From assembly GCF_014725735.1 (NCBI RefSeq), contig NZ_CP061368.1:1627225-1691224 (forward strand): a DNA stretch of 64,000 nucleotides, read 5' to 3'. This stretch comes from Wenzhouxiangella sp. AB-CW3 (GTDB lineage Bacteria; Pseudomonadota; Gammaproteobacteria; Xanthomonadales; Wenzhouxiangellaceae). The notes under the pieces are model-generated. The model had not been told where the DNA came from. It saw only the letters and a program-made list of their open reading frames with translations, and made no database searches. Positions within the stretch are counted from its first letter, which is position 1. The number at the start of each line of letters is the position of its first letter. Made by a program: the position numbers and the translations under genes. Of the stretch, positions 8,561-18,806 are shown in pieces.

Positions 8561-9651
8561 CAGTGAGCCTGGCGGGTCATTTCATCGAGAAGTTCGGCCT
8601 GGTGGGCCTCGATCAGCGGGTCGATGACCTCGTCGAGCGAGCCTTGCAGGATATTGTCCAGATCGTAGAGGGTCAGGCCGATACGGTGATCGGTGACCCG
8701 GCCCTGGGGGAAATTATAGGTCCGGATGCGCTCTGAGCGATCACCCGATCCGACCTGCAGCTTTCGTTCGGCGGCACGCTCGGAGCGCTGTTGTTCGACC
8801 TGCGCCTCCAGCAGCCGGGCACTGAGCAGGCTCATCGCCCGGGCCTTGTTCTTGTGTTGCGAGCGTTCGTCTTGGCATTCGACCACGATGCCGGTCGGCA
8901 GATGAGTGATACGTATGGCCGAATCGGTTGTATTCACGTGCTGCCCGCCCGCGCCTGACGAGCGGTAGGTGTCGATGCGCAGGTCATTGGCATCGATGTC
9001 GACATGATCGACCTCGTCGATCTCGGGAAGAATCGCCACGGTACACGCCGAGGTATGGATTCTGCCCTGGGATTCCGTGGCCGGAATGCGCTGCACGCGG
9101 TGCGTGCCGGATTCGAACTTGAGGCGGGAGTAGGCACCTTGTCCGATGATGCGCGCGATGACCTCGCGGTAGCCACCGGCCTCGCTGTCCTGAGCCGACA
9201 TGATCTCCACTTTCCAGCCGCGTCGCTCGGCATAGCGGCTGTACATTCTCAGCAAGTCTCCGGCAAACAGGCCTGCTTCCTGGCCTCCGGTGCCGGCCCG
9301 GACTTCCAGGAAGATGTTGCGTTCGTCGTTGGGGTCTCGGGGCAGTAGCAGCGTTTGCAGGCGTCGTGACATGTCTTCCTGCTGCTCTTCTGCCACACGA
9401 ATTTCCTCTTCGGCCATCTGCCGCATGTCGCGGTCGGACTCATCCAGAAGCTGGCCGGCCTCCGTGGCGGCCTGCTCGGTGTCCTGATACTGCTGCCAGA
9501 GACGGATGACGGGGTCGAGCTCCCCATACTCGCGTGATAGTTGCTCAAATTTCCGACGGTCGTTGATGATATCCGGTGAGGCCAGCAATTGCTCCAGCTC
9601 CTCGAAGCGTTCGCGGGCCTGTTGAAGTCGCTCTCGAATGCCGGGATTCAT
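8560..9651 (-). CDS. prfA: peptide chain release factor 1
   Basis: A 363-residue class I release factor, close to the usual 360. It has the RF1 codon-recognition PxT motif ([14 protein letters not shown], near residue 188) rather than the SPF of RF2, and the catalytic GGQ in [14 protein letters not shown] near residue 235, which triggers peptidyl-tRNA hydrolysis at UAG/UAA. An N-terminal coiled-coil region precedes these. It overlaps hemA by four bases (ATGA) and yjbQ by one base. PrmC, which methylates the GGQ glutamine, is not encoded next to it. Confidence 0.97.
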   Translation of the reverse strand: MNPGIRERLQQARERFEELEQLLASPDIINDRRKFEQLSREYGELDPVIRLWQQYQDTEQAATEAGQLLDESDRDMRQMAEEEIRVAEEQQEDMSRRLQTLLLPRDPNDERNIFLEVRAGTGGQEAGLFAGDLLRMYSRYAERRGWKVEIMSAQDSEAGGYREVIARIIGQGAYSRLKFESGTHRVQRIPATESQGRIHTSACTVAILPEIDEVDHVDIDANDLRIDTYRSSGAGGQHVNTTDSAIRITHLPTGIVVECQDERSQHKNKARAMSLLSARLLEAQVEQQRSERAAERKLQVGSGDRSERIRTYNFPQGRVTDHRIGLTLYDLDNILQGSLDEVIDPLIEAHQAELLDEMTRQAH

Positions 9652-10904
9652 GATTCGTCGTCCAGAAAGTAGTAGCGGGCGGCGTTGAGCAGATCCTCGT
9701 CGGCACTTTCGGCGGCCTGACGCAGGCGGATGCTGGGTTCGTGCAACAGCCGGTTGACCAGTCGATGACCAAAGCGTTGCAGCACCGCCTCGGGATCTCG
9801 ACCATGCTCCAGGTCGGCTCGGGCCTGGTGCAACAGTTCATCACGCTGCAACTGGGCGCGCTGGCGCAGGCTCTTGAGCGTCTGGTTGGTGTTCTGCAGC
9901 CGCAACCAGCGTTCGAATGCGGTGACCTCGGCCTCGACAATGGCGGTGGCCTGTTGCAGGGCCTTGAGTCGTTCCTGCTGGGCAGATTCGACGATGGCGC
10001 GAAGATCATCGATGGTGTAGAGAAACAGGTCGTCGAGTTTGCCACTGGTCGGCTCGATGTTGCGCGGCACCGACAGGTCCAGGGCAAAGACGGGGCGGTG
10101 GCGGCGTCGCGTCAGCGCATCCTTGAACATCGAGTGGGTCAGGATGGCGGTGGGGCTGGCGGTGCAGGCGATGACCAGGTCGTGCTCGACGAGCAGTTCG
10201 GGCAGGGCGTCCAGTGTTCTTGCGTGGGCATTGAATCGCCCGGCCAGTGCCTGGGCCCGCTCTTCACTGCGATTGGCGATCGTGAGCTGGCCGATACCCG
10301 AATCATGGTAGTGGGTGGCGCAGTCCTCGATCATTTCGCCGGCGCCGATCAGCAGGGCATTGAGTTTGTCCAGCGAACCAAAGATCTGCCGTGCCAGTCG
10401 AAGTGAGGCAAAGGGCAGGGTGACCGGGTTGCGTCCGATGCCGGTTTCGGAGCGTACCCGCTTGGCCGCGGAGAAGGCGTGCTGGAACATGCGGTCCAGG
10501 CGCGAGTCCAGCGTGCCGGCTTCGTGGGCGCCTTGCCAGGCCTGCTTGGCCTGTCCGGCGACCTGCGGCTCACCGATGACCATGGAGTCCATTCCGGAGA
10601 TTACCTTGATCAGGTGGTAGGTGCAGGCCGAATGCTCCAGGGAGTACAGGTGTTCCTGGACCTGGCCGGGTCTGAGCCGATGCCAGTCATGCAACCATTC
10701 GCTGACTGGCCGCGTGATAGGCTGTTGCGCCGAAATGTACAATTCCGTCCGGTTGCAGGTACTGAGAATACTGCAGCCGTCGATGCCGGGAACCGCAGCC
10801 AGTGACGCCAGCGACTCGGGCAGCGATTCGGCGGCAAACGCCAGCTGTTCCCGAATGCTGATCGGGGCGGTTTGATGGCTGATTCCCAGCGCAAATAAAG
10901 ACAT
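9648..10904 (-). CDS. hemA: glutamyl-tRNA reductase
   Basis: A 418-residue enzyme that reduces glutamyl-tRNA(Glu) to glutamate-1-semialdehyde, the first committed step of tetrapyrrole synthesis by the C5 pathway. The N-terminal [16 protein letters not shown] and the catalytic Cys in [12 protein letters not shown] (near residue 50) are diagnostic; a Rossmann-type segment ([17 protein letters not shown]) and a C-terminal helical dimerisation region follow. It heads hemA-prfA-yjbQ. The divergent TPR lipoprotein gene begins only 13 bases away, so its promoter must overlap that neighbour or its own 5' end. Confidence 0.97.
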   Translation of the reverse strand: MSLFALGISHQTAPISIREQLAFAAESLPESLASLAAVPGIDGCSILSTCNRTELYISAQQPITRPVSEWLHDWHRLRPGQVQEHLYSLEHSACTYHLIKVISGMDSMVIGEPQVAGQAKQAWQGAHEAGTLDSRLDRMFQHAFSAAKRVRSETGIGRNPVTLPFASLRLARQIFGSLDKLNALLIGAGEMIEDCATHYHDSGIGQLTIANRSEERAQALAGRFNAHARTLDALPELLVEHDLVIACTASPTAILTHSMFKDALTRRRHRPVFALDLSVPRNIEPTSGKLDDLFLYTIDDLRAIVESAQQERLKALQQATAIVEAEVTAFERWLRLQNTNQTLKSLRQRAQLQRDELLHQARADLEHGRDPEAVLQRFGHRLVNRLLHEPSIRLRQAAESADEDLLNAARYYFLDDES

Positions 10905-10917
10905 GCGAGACTAGCTG

Positions 10918-12678
10918 ATGGACAAACGTTCCATTTTCCTACCGGCCGCGCTTCAGTGCAAGCTATTGGCGGCGACCGCCCTGATATTCCTATGTGCGGG
11001 CTGCGCCACCGTGCCTCAAGACAATGATGAGCCGCCGACCGATGAGGCGCACCGAGAACCGGCCCCAATCGCACCCGAATCTGACTTGGAGGAAGCCGAT
11101 CCGGAGGTGCAGTTTCATGTCATGGCCGCCGAGCGCCTGGCTCGCATCGGTGAGTACCGGGATGCCCTGGAGCAGTACCTGGAAGCGGCCAGGCTGACCG
11201 AGGACGAGGAAATGGCACAGCAGGTGGCCCGGCTGGCCGCCCGCATGGGTGAGTGGGAAATGGCCCTGGCCGGCAGCGAGCGCTGGCTGGAGCTTGACCC
11301 CGACAGCCTCGATGCCCGTCAGATCCGCATTCTGGCCTGGCTCAACACCGGGCATGTCGAAGAGGCCGAAGCCGGCCTGAGAACCTTGCTGAGCGACCAT
11401 GAAGACAGGCGTGAGGGCTGGCGCAGGGCCACCGTGCTGCTCTCGGCCACTGAAAGCGAGGCGTTGGCACTCGATGTCATGGACCGGCTGATTGCCGACA
11501 GCGACGATGCGGAGTCGGTCGATGTCCTGCACAGCCAGAGTGTTCTGTTGTGGCAGCTGGGGGATACCGAGCGCGCGCTGGAATTGGCACAGAAGGCCAC
11601 CGAGGGCAATGGCGAGCGCCGGCATCACGTCTGGGTGGCGCAGCTGGCCGCCGAGCTGGAGGACCTGGAGCTGGCGTTGCAGTCTTACCGCGAGGCCAGA
11701 GAGGGTGCACCCGACGATGTGTCTCTTGCCCTGGCCGAGGCCGAAGTCCTGCGTCAGCTCGAACGCAGCGAGGAAGCGCTCGTGATGCTCGAAGACATGC
11801 CGGCCGACGGAGAGATTCTCTACACCCGCGGCCTGTACCTGGCCTACCTGGACAAGAATGACGCGGCCAAGGCCGAGTGGCAGCGGCTGGCCGCCATCGA
11901 CGATCCGGCCGAACCCTATCGGCATGCCTTTCTGACCGGTCGACTCGCCGAGATGCTGGAGCTCGATGAGGAAGCGCTGGAGTGGTACGGCAGGGTTGAT
12001 GGCGGCCCGGCTCAAGAGCGTGCCCGTCTGCGTCGGGGCGTGGTCAAGGCGCGAGTTGGTGACTTGCCAGCCGCCCGGGCGTTGTTTGCCGAGGTTCGTC
12101 AGTCCGATGACCATGACATGGCCGAACAGGCCTGGCTGGTCGAGGCCGAGTTTCTGCGCAAGGCCGAAGACTACGAGGAAGCCATCAATGTGCTGGGCCA
12201 GGCATTGCGCGAAACTCCCAACCATATCGAGATGCTGTACGCGCGCGGCCTGATGGCGGTTTATGCCGACGATCTCGAATTGGCCGAGCAGGATTTTCGG
12301 CGCATCATTCAGATCGATGGTGACAATGCCATGGCGCTCAATGCGCTGGGTTACACACTCACCGACCGCACCGACCGTCACCAGGAAGCGTTGCGCCTGA
12401 TCCGCCGGGCGCTGGAGCTCGAGCCTGATGAGCCGGCTATCCTAGATTCAATGGGGTGGGTGTATTTCCGACTGGATCAGCCCCAACGCGCTTTGCCCTA
12501 CCTGGAGCGCGCCTTCGAGGGGGAAGACAACCCTGAAATCGCGGCCCACCTGATCGAGGTGCTGTGGACGCTTGATCGCACCGACGAAGCACTCGAGCTG
12601 CGCGACCGGGCCATCGATGAATGGCCCGATGACAATTATCTGGTCGATACGCTCAAGCGGCTGGAGCTGATGCCGTGA
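10918..12678 (+). CDS. TPR-repeat lipoprotein upstream of lolB
   Basis: A 586-residue exported protein. A hydrophobic signal segment ends in CAGC, giving Cys29 as the probable lipidation site; there is no alternative Met before it, which fixes the start. An acidic, Pro-rich linker (about 30-60) leads into repeated helical pairs of tetratricopeptide type across the rest of the protein, including ALNALGYTLTDRTDRHQEAL and AILDSMGWVYFRLDQPQRAL near the end. It probably sits on the outer membrane as a protein-protein scaffold. It overlaps lolB by GTGA, so the two are co-translated, suggesting a link to lipoprotein or outer-membrane assembly. Confidence 0.85.
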   Translation: MDKRSIFLPAALQCKLLAATALIFLCAGCATVPQDNDEPPTDEAHREPAPIAPESDLEEADPEVQFHVMAAERLARIGEYRDALEQYLEAARLTEDEEMAQQVARLAARMGEWEMALAGSERWLELDPDSLDARQIRILAWLNTGHVEEAEAGLRTLLSDHEDRREGWRRATVLLSATESEALALDVMDRLIADSDDAESVDVLHSQSVLLWQLGDTERALELAQKATEGNGERRHHVWVAQLAAELEDLELALQSYREAREGAPDDVSLALAEAEVLRQLERSEEALVMLEDMPADGEILYTRGLYLAYLDKNDAAKAEWQRLAAIDDPAEPYRHAFLTGRLAEMLELDEEALEWYGRVDGGPAQERARLRRGVVKARVGDLPAARALFAEVRQSDDHDMAEQAWLVEAEFLRKAEDYEEAINVLGQALRETPNHIEMLYARGLMAVYADDLELAEQDFRRIIQIDGDNAMALNALGYTLTDRTDRHQEALRLIRRALELEPDEPAILDSMGWVYFRLDQPQRALPYLERAFEGEDNPEIAAHLIEVLWTLDRTDEALELRDRAIDEWPDDNYLVDTLKRLELMP

Positions 12679-13319
12679 CAGCAGGTCGCTGGGGCCAACG
12701 AATGTTGCTGCTGCTGGCCGTTGCCGCTCTGGTGTCGGCCTGTGCCGTACGCGAGCAGCGACCGGCCGGCACCTGGATGGAAGAGCGCGCCGCCTGGTTC
12801 GACGAGCATCCGGTCTGGTCGGTCAGCGGACGTGCCGCGATCCGGGACGGTCAGCGTGGCGGACAGATTTCCTTTGAATGGCAGGCCGAGGGTGAGCGCC
12901 ATCGCGTGCATCTGCGAACCGTTACCGGTGGCCGACAGTGGCTGCTGCAATTCGAACCCGGGCATGCCGAGCTGGAAGGAACCGATGTGAGGTATCTGGT
13001 CGGCCCCGATCCCAACGCCCTGGTCGAGTCGGCCGTGGGCTGGAGGATTCCGGTGGTTGAACTGTCGGACTGGATCCGCGGACTGGTCAGTGAGGAGCTG
13101 GGCGAGGTTCGCTTTGCTCACGATGGCACCCTGGAGCGGGTGCGATTCGAGCCCTGGGATCTGTCCTACCAGCACTTCGTGGAGATCGAAGGCCGCCTGA
13201 TGCCGGCTCGACTCGAGGCCGAAAGCCCGCCCTACCGGGTGCGGCTGGTACTGCGAGACTGGAAACTGAAGTCGCGCGAGGACATTGAGCCGGGGTTTTC
13301 CGCTTCGGTCTGGCACTGA
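12675..13319 (+). CDS. lolB: outer-membrane lipoprotein receptor LolB
   Basis: A 214-residue lipoprotein that accepts lipoproteins from LolA and inserts them in the outer membrane. The signal peptide ends LVSAC with Cys23 as the lipidated residue. The mature part has the LolB pattern: WSVSGRAAIRDGQRGGQISFEWQ early, a central LQFEPGHAEL strand, and a P-(V/L)-x-L-x-x-W-I-x-G-L segment (PVVELSDWIRGLV) near residue 135. The start is GTG at 12675, overlapping the upstream stop. It is followed not by ispE, as is common, but directly by tRNA-Gln and prs. Confidence 0.9.
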   Translation: MTAGRWGQRMLLLLAVAALVSACAVREQRPAGTWMEERAAWFDEHPVWSVSGRAAIRDGQRGGQISFEWQAEGERHRVHLRTVTGGRQWLLQFEPGHAELEGTDVRYLVGPDPNALVESAVGWRIPVVELSDWIRGLVSEELGEVRFAHDGTLERVRFEPWDLSYQHFVEIEGRLMPARLEAESPPYRVRLVLRDWKLKSREDIEPGFSASVWH

Positions 13320-13338
13320 AGCCCAAAATCGTTATAAT
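13310..13338 (+). promoter_or_regulatory. promoter for tRNA-Gln
   Basis: CTGGCA at 13310-13315 (four of six matches to TTGACA) is followed after 17 bases by a perfect TATAAT at 13333-13338. It straddles the lolB stop codon and precedes tRNA-Gln by about 60 bases. Confidence 0.65.
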
Positions 13339-13401
13339 TACCGCCCCGGGCGCGCCGGTGCCGGACGCACTGACGCAACTCAGGCCCGACCGATTTACTG
13401 C

Positions 13402-13478
13402 AGGGACGTCGCCAAGTTGGTTAAGGCACGGGGTTTTGATCCCCGCATTCGCAGGTTCGAGTCCTGCCGTCCCTGCCA
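13402..13478 (+). tRNA. tRNA-Gln (anticodon UUG)
   Basis: A complete cloverleaf. The acceptor stem AGGGACG pairs with CGTCCCT, followed by discriminator G and encoded CCA. The anticodon stem CGGGG/CCCCG encloses loop TTTTGAT with anticodon TTG, and the T arm GCAGG-TTCGAGT-CCTGC is intact. Its position directly upstream of prs is the common gammaproteobacterial arrangement. Confidence 0.95.
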
Positions 13479-13514
13479 TTTTCTTGCCACGTCCAGATCA
13501 CAACGGGTGCGCTC

Positions 13515-14468
13515 TTGTCTCATTCCTCGCTGATGGTTTTTACCGGGAATGCCAACCCGGATCTTGCCCAGTCCATTGCCGAAAATCTCGGTGTACCCAT
13601 GGGCCGAGCCAACGTCGGTCGCTTCAGCGACGGCGAAGTCATGGTCGAGATCATGGAGAATGTCCGCGGTCGCGACGTCTACCTGATCCAGCCCACCTGT
13701 CAGCCAGCGTCTGAGAACTTCATGGAACTGCTGGTGATGATCGACGCCCTGGCACGCGCCTCCGCGGCCCGCATCACGGCCATCATCCCGTATTTCGGCT
13801 ATGCCCGTCAGGACCGTCGTCCGCGCTCCTCGCGCGTACCGATCACTGCCAAGGTCGCCGCCCGCATGATCAGTGTGGCCGGAACCGACCGTGTCGTCAC
13901 CGTGGACCTGCATGCCGACCAGATCCAGGGCTTTTTCGATGTGCCGGTCGACAATGTCTATGCCTCGCCCCTGACCCTGGCCGATATCTGGAAACACTAC
14001 ACCTCCGACGAGATTGTCGTGGTCTCACCCGATGTCGGCGGCGTGGTTCGTGCCCGGGCCATTGCCAAGCGGCTCGATGCCGAACTGGCCATCATCGACA
14101 AGCGCCGTCCGCGCGCCAACGAGGCGACAGTCATGAACCTGATCGGTGATGTGGATGACAAGATCTGCGTACTGGTCGACGACATGATCGACACGGCCGG
14201 CACCTTGTGTTCGGCTGCCGGTGCACTGAAAGAAAAGGGTGCCCGCAAGGTCGTGGCCTACTGCGTCCACCCGATTCTCTCCGGACGGGCCATCGACAAC
14301 ATCACCAACTCGCGCATCGACGAGATCGTGGTCACCGACACCATCCCGCTAAGCCCCGAAGCCCGCGACTGCGGCCGCATCCGTCAACTGTCGGTCGCCC
14401 AGATGCTGGCCGAAACCATCCGCCGCATGGCGGAAGGGGAGTCGGTGAGTTCGCTCTACGTCGACTGA
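13515..14468 (+). CDS. prs: ribose-phosphate pyrophosphokinase
   Basis: A 317-residue enzyme making PRPP from ribose 5-phosphate and ATP for nucleotide, His, Trp and NAD synthesis. Motifs: N-terminal [12 protein letters not shown], the ATP-side [12 protein letters not shown] near residue 98, [12 protein letters not shown] near 130, and the PRPP-binding loop [12 protein letters not shown] near 220. The longest frame starts with TTG at 13515; ATG at 13533 (MVFTGN) is an alternative that matches family N-termini equally well, and neither has a strong Shine-Dalgarno. Neither rplY nor pth, its frequent partners, follows within the window. Confidence 0.96.
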   Translation: MSHSSLMVFTGNANPDLAQSIAENLGVPMGRANVGRFSDGEVMVEIMENVRGRDVYLIQPTCQPASENFMELLVMIDALARASAARITAIIPYFGYARQDRRPRSSRVPITAKVAARMISVAGTDRVVTVDLHADQIQGFFDVPVDNVYASPLTLADIWKHYTSDEIVVVSPDVGGVVRARAIAKRLDAELAIIDKRRPRANEATVMNLIGDVDDKICVLVDDMIDTAGTLCSAAGALKEKGARKVVAYCVHPILSGRAIDNITNSRIDEIVVTDTIPLSPEARDCGRIRQLSVAQMLAETIRRMAEGESVSSLYVD

Positions 14469-14475
14469 AGAGGGT

Positions 14476-14668
14476 GAGTGTTAAGTGTTAAGTGTTAAGT
14501 GTGAAGGGGCGGGCGTAACGGGGCGTCGTGGGGGGACACGAAGCCAGTTGCCATCCGGGTCAGGTTGGGAAATGGGTGTTATGTGTTATGAGAAAGGCAA
14601 CGCCCATTGATGCACACCCTTGCCACTTAACACCTAACACCTAACACTTCCCACTTCCCACTTCACAC
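14476..14668. repeat. intergenic array of 7-8-bp G/T-rich repeats in inverted arrangement
   Basis: Between the convergent stops of prs and the transporter gene, GTGTTAA-type octamers repeat three times at 14476-14507, GTGTTAT twice at about 14576-14590, and the complementary strand carries CACCTAACACCTAACACTTCC-type units at 14613-14668. The two ends therefore form an imperfect inverted pair around about 100 bases. No gene is visible in the roughly 200-base gap. Confidence 0.7.
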
Positions 14669-14675
14669 TACCCGC

Positions 14676-16058
<1,383 letters not shown>

Positions 16059-16178
16059 GTGGCTTGATCTCCCTCGAAACCCGATTGTGTTGGAGTCTGG
16101 CAGAAGGCGAGATTGTGGCAGAAGGCGAGTCGAAATGCATGCCGTCGGCCAGCGGCCGACGGCAATCAGGGTCGGGAC

Positions 16179-17966
16179 TCAGAAAGTCTCGGCGTCCAGG
16201 GCCATGATCGGAGCGGCGCCGGCACGGATTTTCTGGTCCAGAGACACCGTGTCGGGCAGCATGCGCTGCATGAAGAAGCGTGCGGTATCGAGCTTGGTTC
16301 TCAGGAAACGCTCATTGCCGGTTCCGTCCTCGATCCCGCTCAGCGCGATGCGCGCCTGACCGGCCCACGACCAGGCCATGGCGGTCAGGGCAAACTGGTT
16401 CAGGTAGTCGACCGATGCAGCGCCGGCTTCCAGTGGATTGGAGGCCATTTGCTGATAGACCCAGGCCGTGGTGTTCTTCAGTCGTTCCAGGGCCTGGCTC
16501 AGCGGCTCAATGAACTCGTTCATGGCTTCTTCGCCCGATGCCTCGGCCACCAGCGCTCCGGCGGTTTCGAAGAACGACTGGATGGTCTTGCCGCTGTCGG
16601 CGACCAGCTTGCGCCCGACCAGGTCCAGCGCCTGGATGCCATTGGTGCCTTCGTAAATGCGGGTGATGCGGGCATCACGCATGAACTGCTCGACTCCGGT
16701 GTCGACAATGTAGCCGGCACCCCCGTGTACCTGCACGCCCAGACTGGTGACCTCGAACCCCATGTCGGTGAACCAGGCCTTGATGATGGGGGTCATCAAG
16801 GCCACCCAGTGGCCTGCCTTCTCCCGGGCCGCCTCGTCGGGATGCGAAAGCTGTGTTTCCAGTTGCAGGGCCGTATACAGACCGATGGCACGAGCCCCCT
16901 CGATGAAGGCGCGCGAGGTCATCAGCATCCGCCGAACATCCGGGTGGACGATGATGGGGTCGGCCGGCTTGTCCGGCTGCTTCGCTCCGTCCAGACTGCG
17001 ACCCTGCAGTCTTTCGCGGGCGAACTCGGCCGCGTTCTGGTAGGCCACCGAGGCCAGCCCCAGCCCCTGGATTCCCGTTTCGAGGCGGGCGGCATTCATC
17101 ATGGTGAACATGTAGGCCAGGCCGCGATGCGCCTCGCCCACCAGGTAGCCGGTGGCGTTGTCGTAGATCATTTCGCAGGTGGCCGATGCCTTGATGCCCA
17201 TCTTGTGGTCGATGCCGCCACAGCGTACACCGTTGCGGTCGCCCAGGCTGCTGTCCTCGTTGACCAGAAACTTGGGCACGATGAACAGACTGATGCCGCG
17301 CGTGCCCTCGGGCGCGTCGGGCAGGCGGGCGAGCACCATGTGGATGATGTTGTCGGCCATGTCGTGCTCGCCGGCCGATATCCAGATCTTGGTGCCAGAG
17401 ATCCGGTAGCTGCCGTCGTCGACCGGTTCGGCGCGCGTGCGAATCAGCCCCAGGTCGGTCCCGCAGTGCGATTCGGTCAGGTTCATGGTGCCGGTCCACT
17501 CGCCGGAAATCATCTTCGGCAGGTAGAGGTCCTTCTGTTCCTGGCTGCCATGACGATTCAGAGCCTCCCAGGCGCCGTGTGAAAGAGCCGGATACATGCC
17601 CCAGGAGGTATTGGACGCGGTGATCATCTCGGCCATGGCCAGGCCTAGCACGTAGGGCAGGCCCTGGCCACCATAGTCGGGGCTGGAGGTCAGGCCGGGC
17701 CAGCCGGCTTCGCAGTAGGTCTGGTAGGCCTCCCGGAACCCGGCGGGCGTGCTGACCTGGCCGTCGGCGAAGCGACAGCCCTCCAGGTCACCCGGCCCGT
17801 TGAGGGGATGCAGCACGGTTTCGCAGAAGCGCGCTCCTTCCTCCAGCACCGCTTCCATGGTTTCTGCATCCAGTGCCTGGAGCGAGGGTAGGTCGCAGCC
17901 CTCAAGCGGCAGGAAACGCCTGAGCAGAAAATTGAAGTCCTCGATCGGCGGGGTGTAGCGGGTCAT
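16179..17966 (-). CDS. acyl-CoA dehydrogenase (long, ~600-residue class)
   Basis: A 595-residue flavoprotein catalysing alpha,beta-dehydrogenation of acyl-CoA in beta-oxidation. The FAD/substrate segments are visible: MNLTESHCGTDLG (near 167), GTKIWISAGEHDMADN (near 190), and the catalytic-base region RITRIYEGTNGIQALDL (near 435), in which Glu is the expected base. The N-terminal YTPPIEDFNFLL and the roughly 120-residue C-terminal extension after the core place it in the longer FadE5-like class. A palindromic operator-like site lies 59 bases upstream of the start. Confidence 0.92.
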   Translation of the reverse strand: MTRYTPPIEDFNFLLRRFLPLEGCDLPSLQALDAETMEAVLEEGARFCETVLHPLNGPGDLEGCRFADGQVSTPAGFREAYQTYCEAGWPGLTSSPDYGGQGLPYVLGLAMAEMITASNTSWGMYPALSHGAWEALNRHGSQEQKDLYLPKMISGEWTGTMNLTESHCGTDLGLIRTRAEPVDDGSYRISGTKIWISAGEHDMADNIIHMVLARLPDAPEGTRGISLFIVPKFLVNEDSSLGDRNGVRCGGIDHKMGIKASATCEMIYDNATGYLVGEAHRGLAYMFTMMNAARLETGIQGLGLASVAYQNAAEFARERLQGRSLDGAKQPDKPADPIIVHPDVRRMLMTSRAFIEGARAIGLYTALQLETQLSHPDEAAREKAGHWVALMTPIIKAWFTDMGFEVTSLGVQVHGGAGYIVDTGVEQFMRDARITRIYEGTNGIQALDLVGRKLVADSGKTIQSFFETAGALVAEASGEEAMNEFIEPLSQALERLKNTTAWVYQQMASNPLEAGAASVDYLNQFALTAMAWSWAGQARIALSGIEDGTGNERFLRTKLDTARFFMQRMLPDTVSLDQKIRAGAAPIMALDAETF

Positions 17967-18024
17967 TGTGGCGCCCCTGGCAAAGGTTGAAACGGCATTC
18001 TGAGGATCCGGTGTTTCGAAGCTA

Positions 18025-18042
18025 ACATACGGGTGCGTATGT
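18025..18042. promoter_or_regulatory. perfect 18-bp palindromic operator upstream of acyl-CoA dehydrogenase
   Basis: ACATACG-GGTG-CGTATGT has seven-base perfect arms with a four-base spacer, 59 bases upstream of the acyl-CoA dehydrogenase start. The size and symmetry are typical of TetR-family operators such as those controlling fatty-acid degradation genes. No TetR gene is encoded in the window. Confidence 0.5.
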
Positions 18043-18066
18043 GGTGCAGCGTACCACGTTTCCTCA

Positions 18067-18806
18067 GCTGACAGTCAACGTCGGCAGTTGCGAAACCCGG
18101 TGCAGTTTCATTGCCCGAGACCGAATCTGCGCTTGGAGAGCACTTTGGCACCTGACCTCTGTGACCTGAACTGGGATGATGCTCCAAAGAGCGAGGATCG
18201 TGGCAGTCAATTCTACGGGGCAGGAGTGAACAGGTGCGCGGTTTTCCATAGAAGTGCGTAATGAAAACTGCCGCGCTTCTTGTTCAGGGCAGTAAATGGA
18301 TAGGGTTGGGCTGCTTGTTTGCCGGGGGCGACCGGTTCGCCATCTCTGTTAGCGACAACAAGCAAGGCAATCGAATGCGGTTCCACCACTGGTCACTGAT
18401 CTATATGTCGACTCGCACAGGATGGCACCGGTAGCGGCATGAATGATGGGGAGATGCCATTAGCGCAGACAATTGACACGGCAAAAGAAGAAAAGTAGTC
18501 TACAAGACAAGGGGCGAAAGTTAACAACCAGTCTAGGCAGTTGGAGCTCCAACCATGAGGTTGCGATACCGCTCAGATATTCGGTCCCTATGTGGCGTGG
18601 TATGGGCCAAATTTATGAACCAACATTGCTTGGTACAGTCCCGTGGACAAAAGGCACCTGCCCAGCCAATGTGGAGCGGCGATCATTTCGGTCTCACCCT
18701 GTATCCCGATGCGGTGGGGTTATGCTGTCCAAATTGACTTTGACTTGGGACTTCCGGCACGGGGCCTATTTGGTCTCTCGCCTTCATGCGAATTTGGGAG
18801 AAACCG
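18067..18806. other. gene-poor lower-GC stretch
   Basis: About 740 bases between the acyl-CoA dehydrogenase upstream region and the subtilase start. Base composition is visibly lower in G+C than the flanks. Short open frames exist but lack recognisable domains, signal peptides or a sustained codon bias. A GGGAG Shine-Dalgarno precedes the subtilase ATG at the right end. Nothing else is recognised. Confidence 0.5.
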
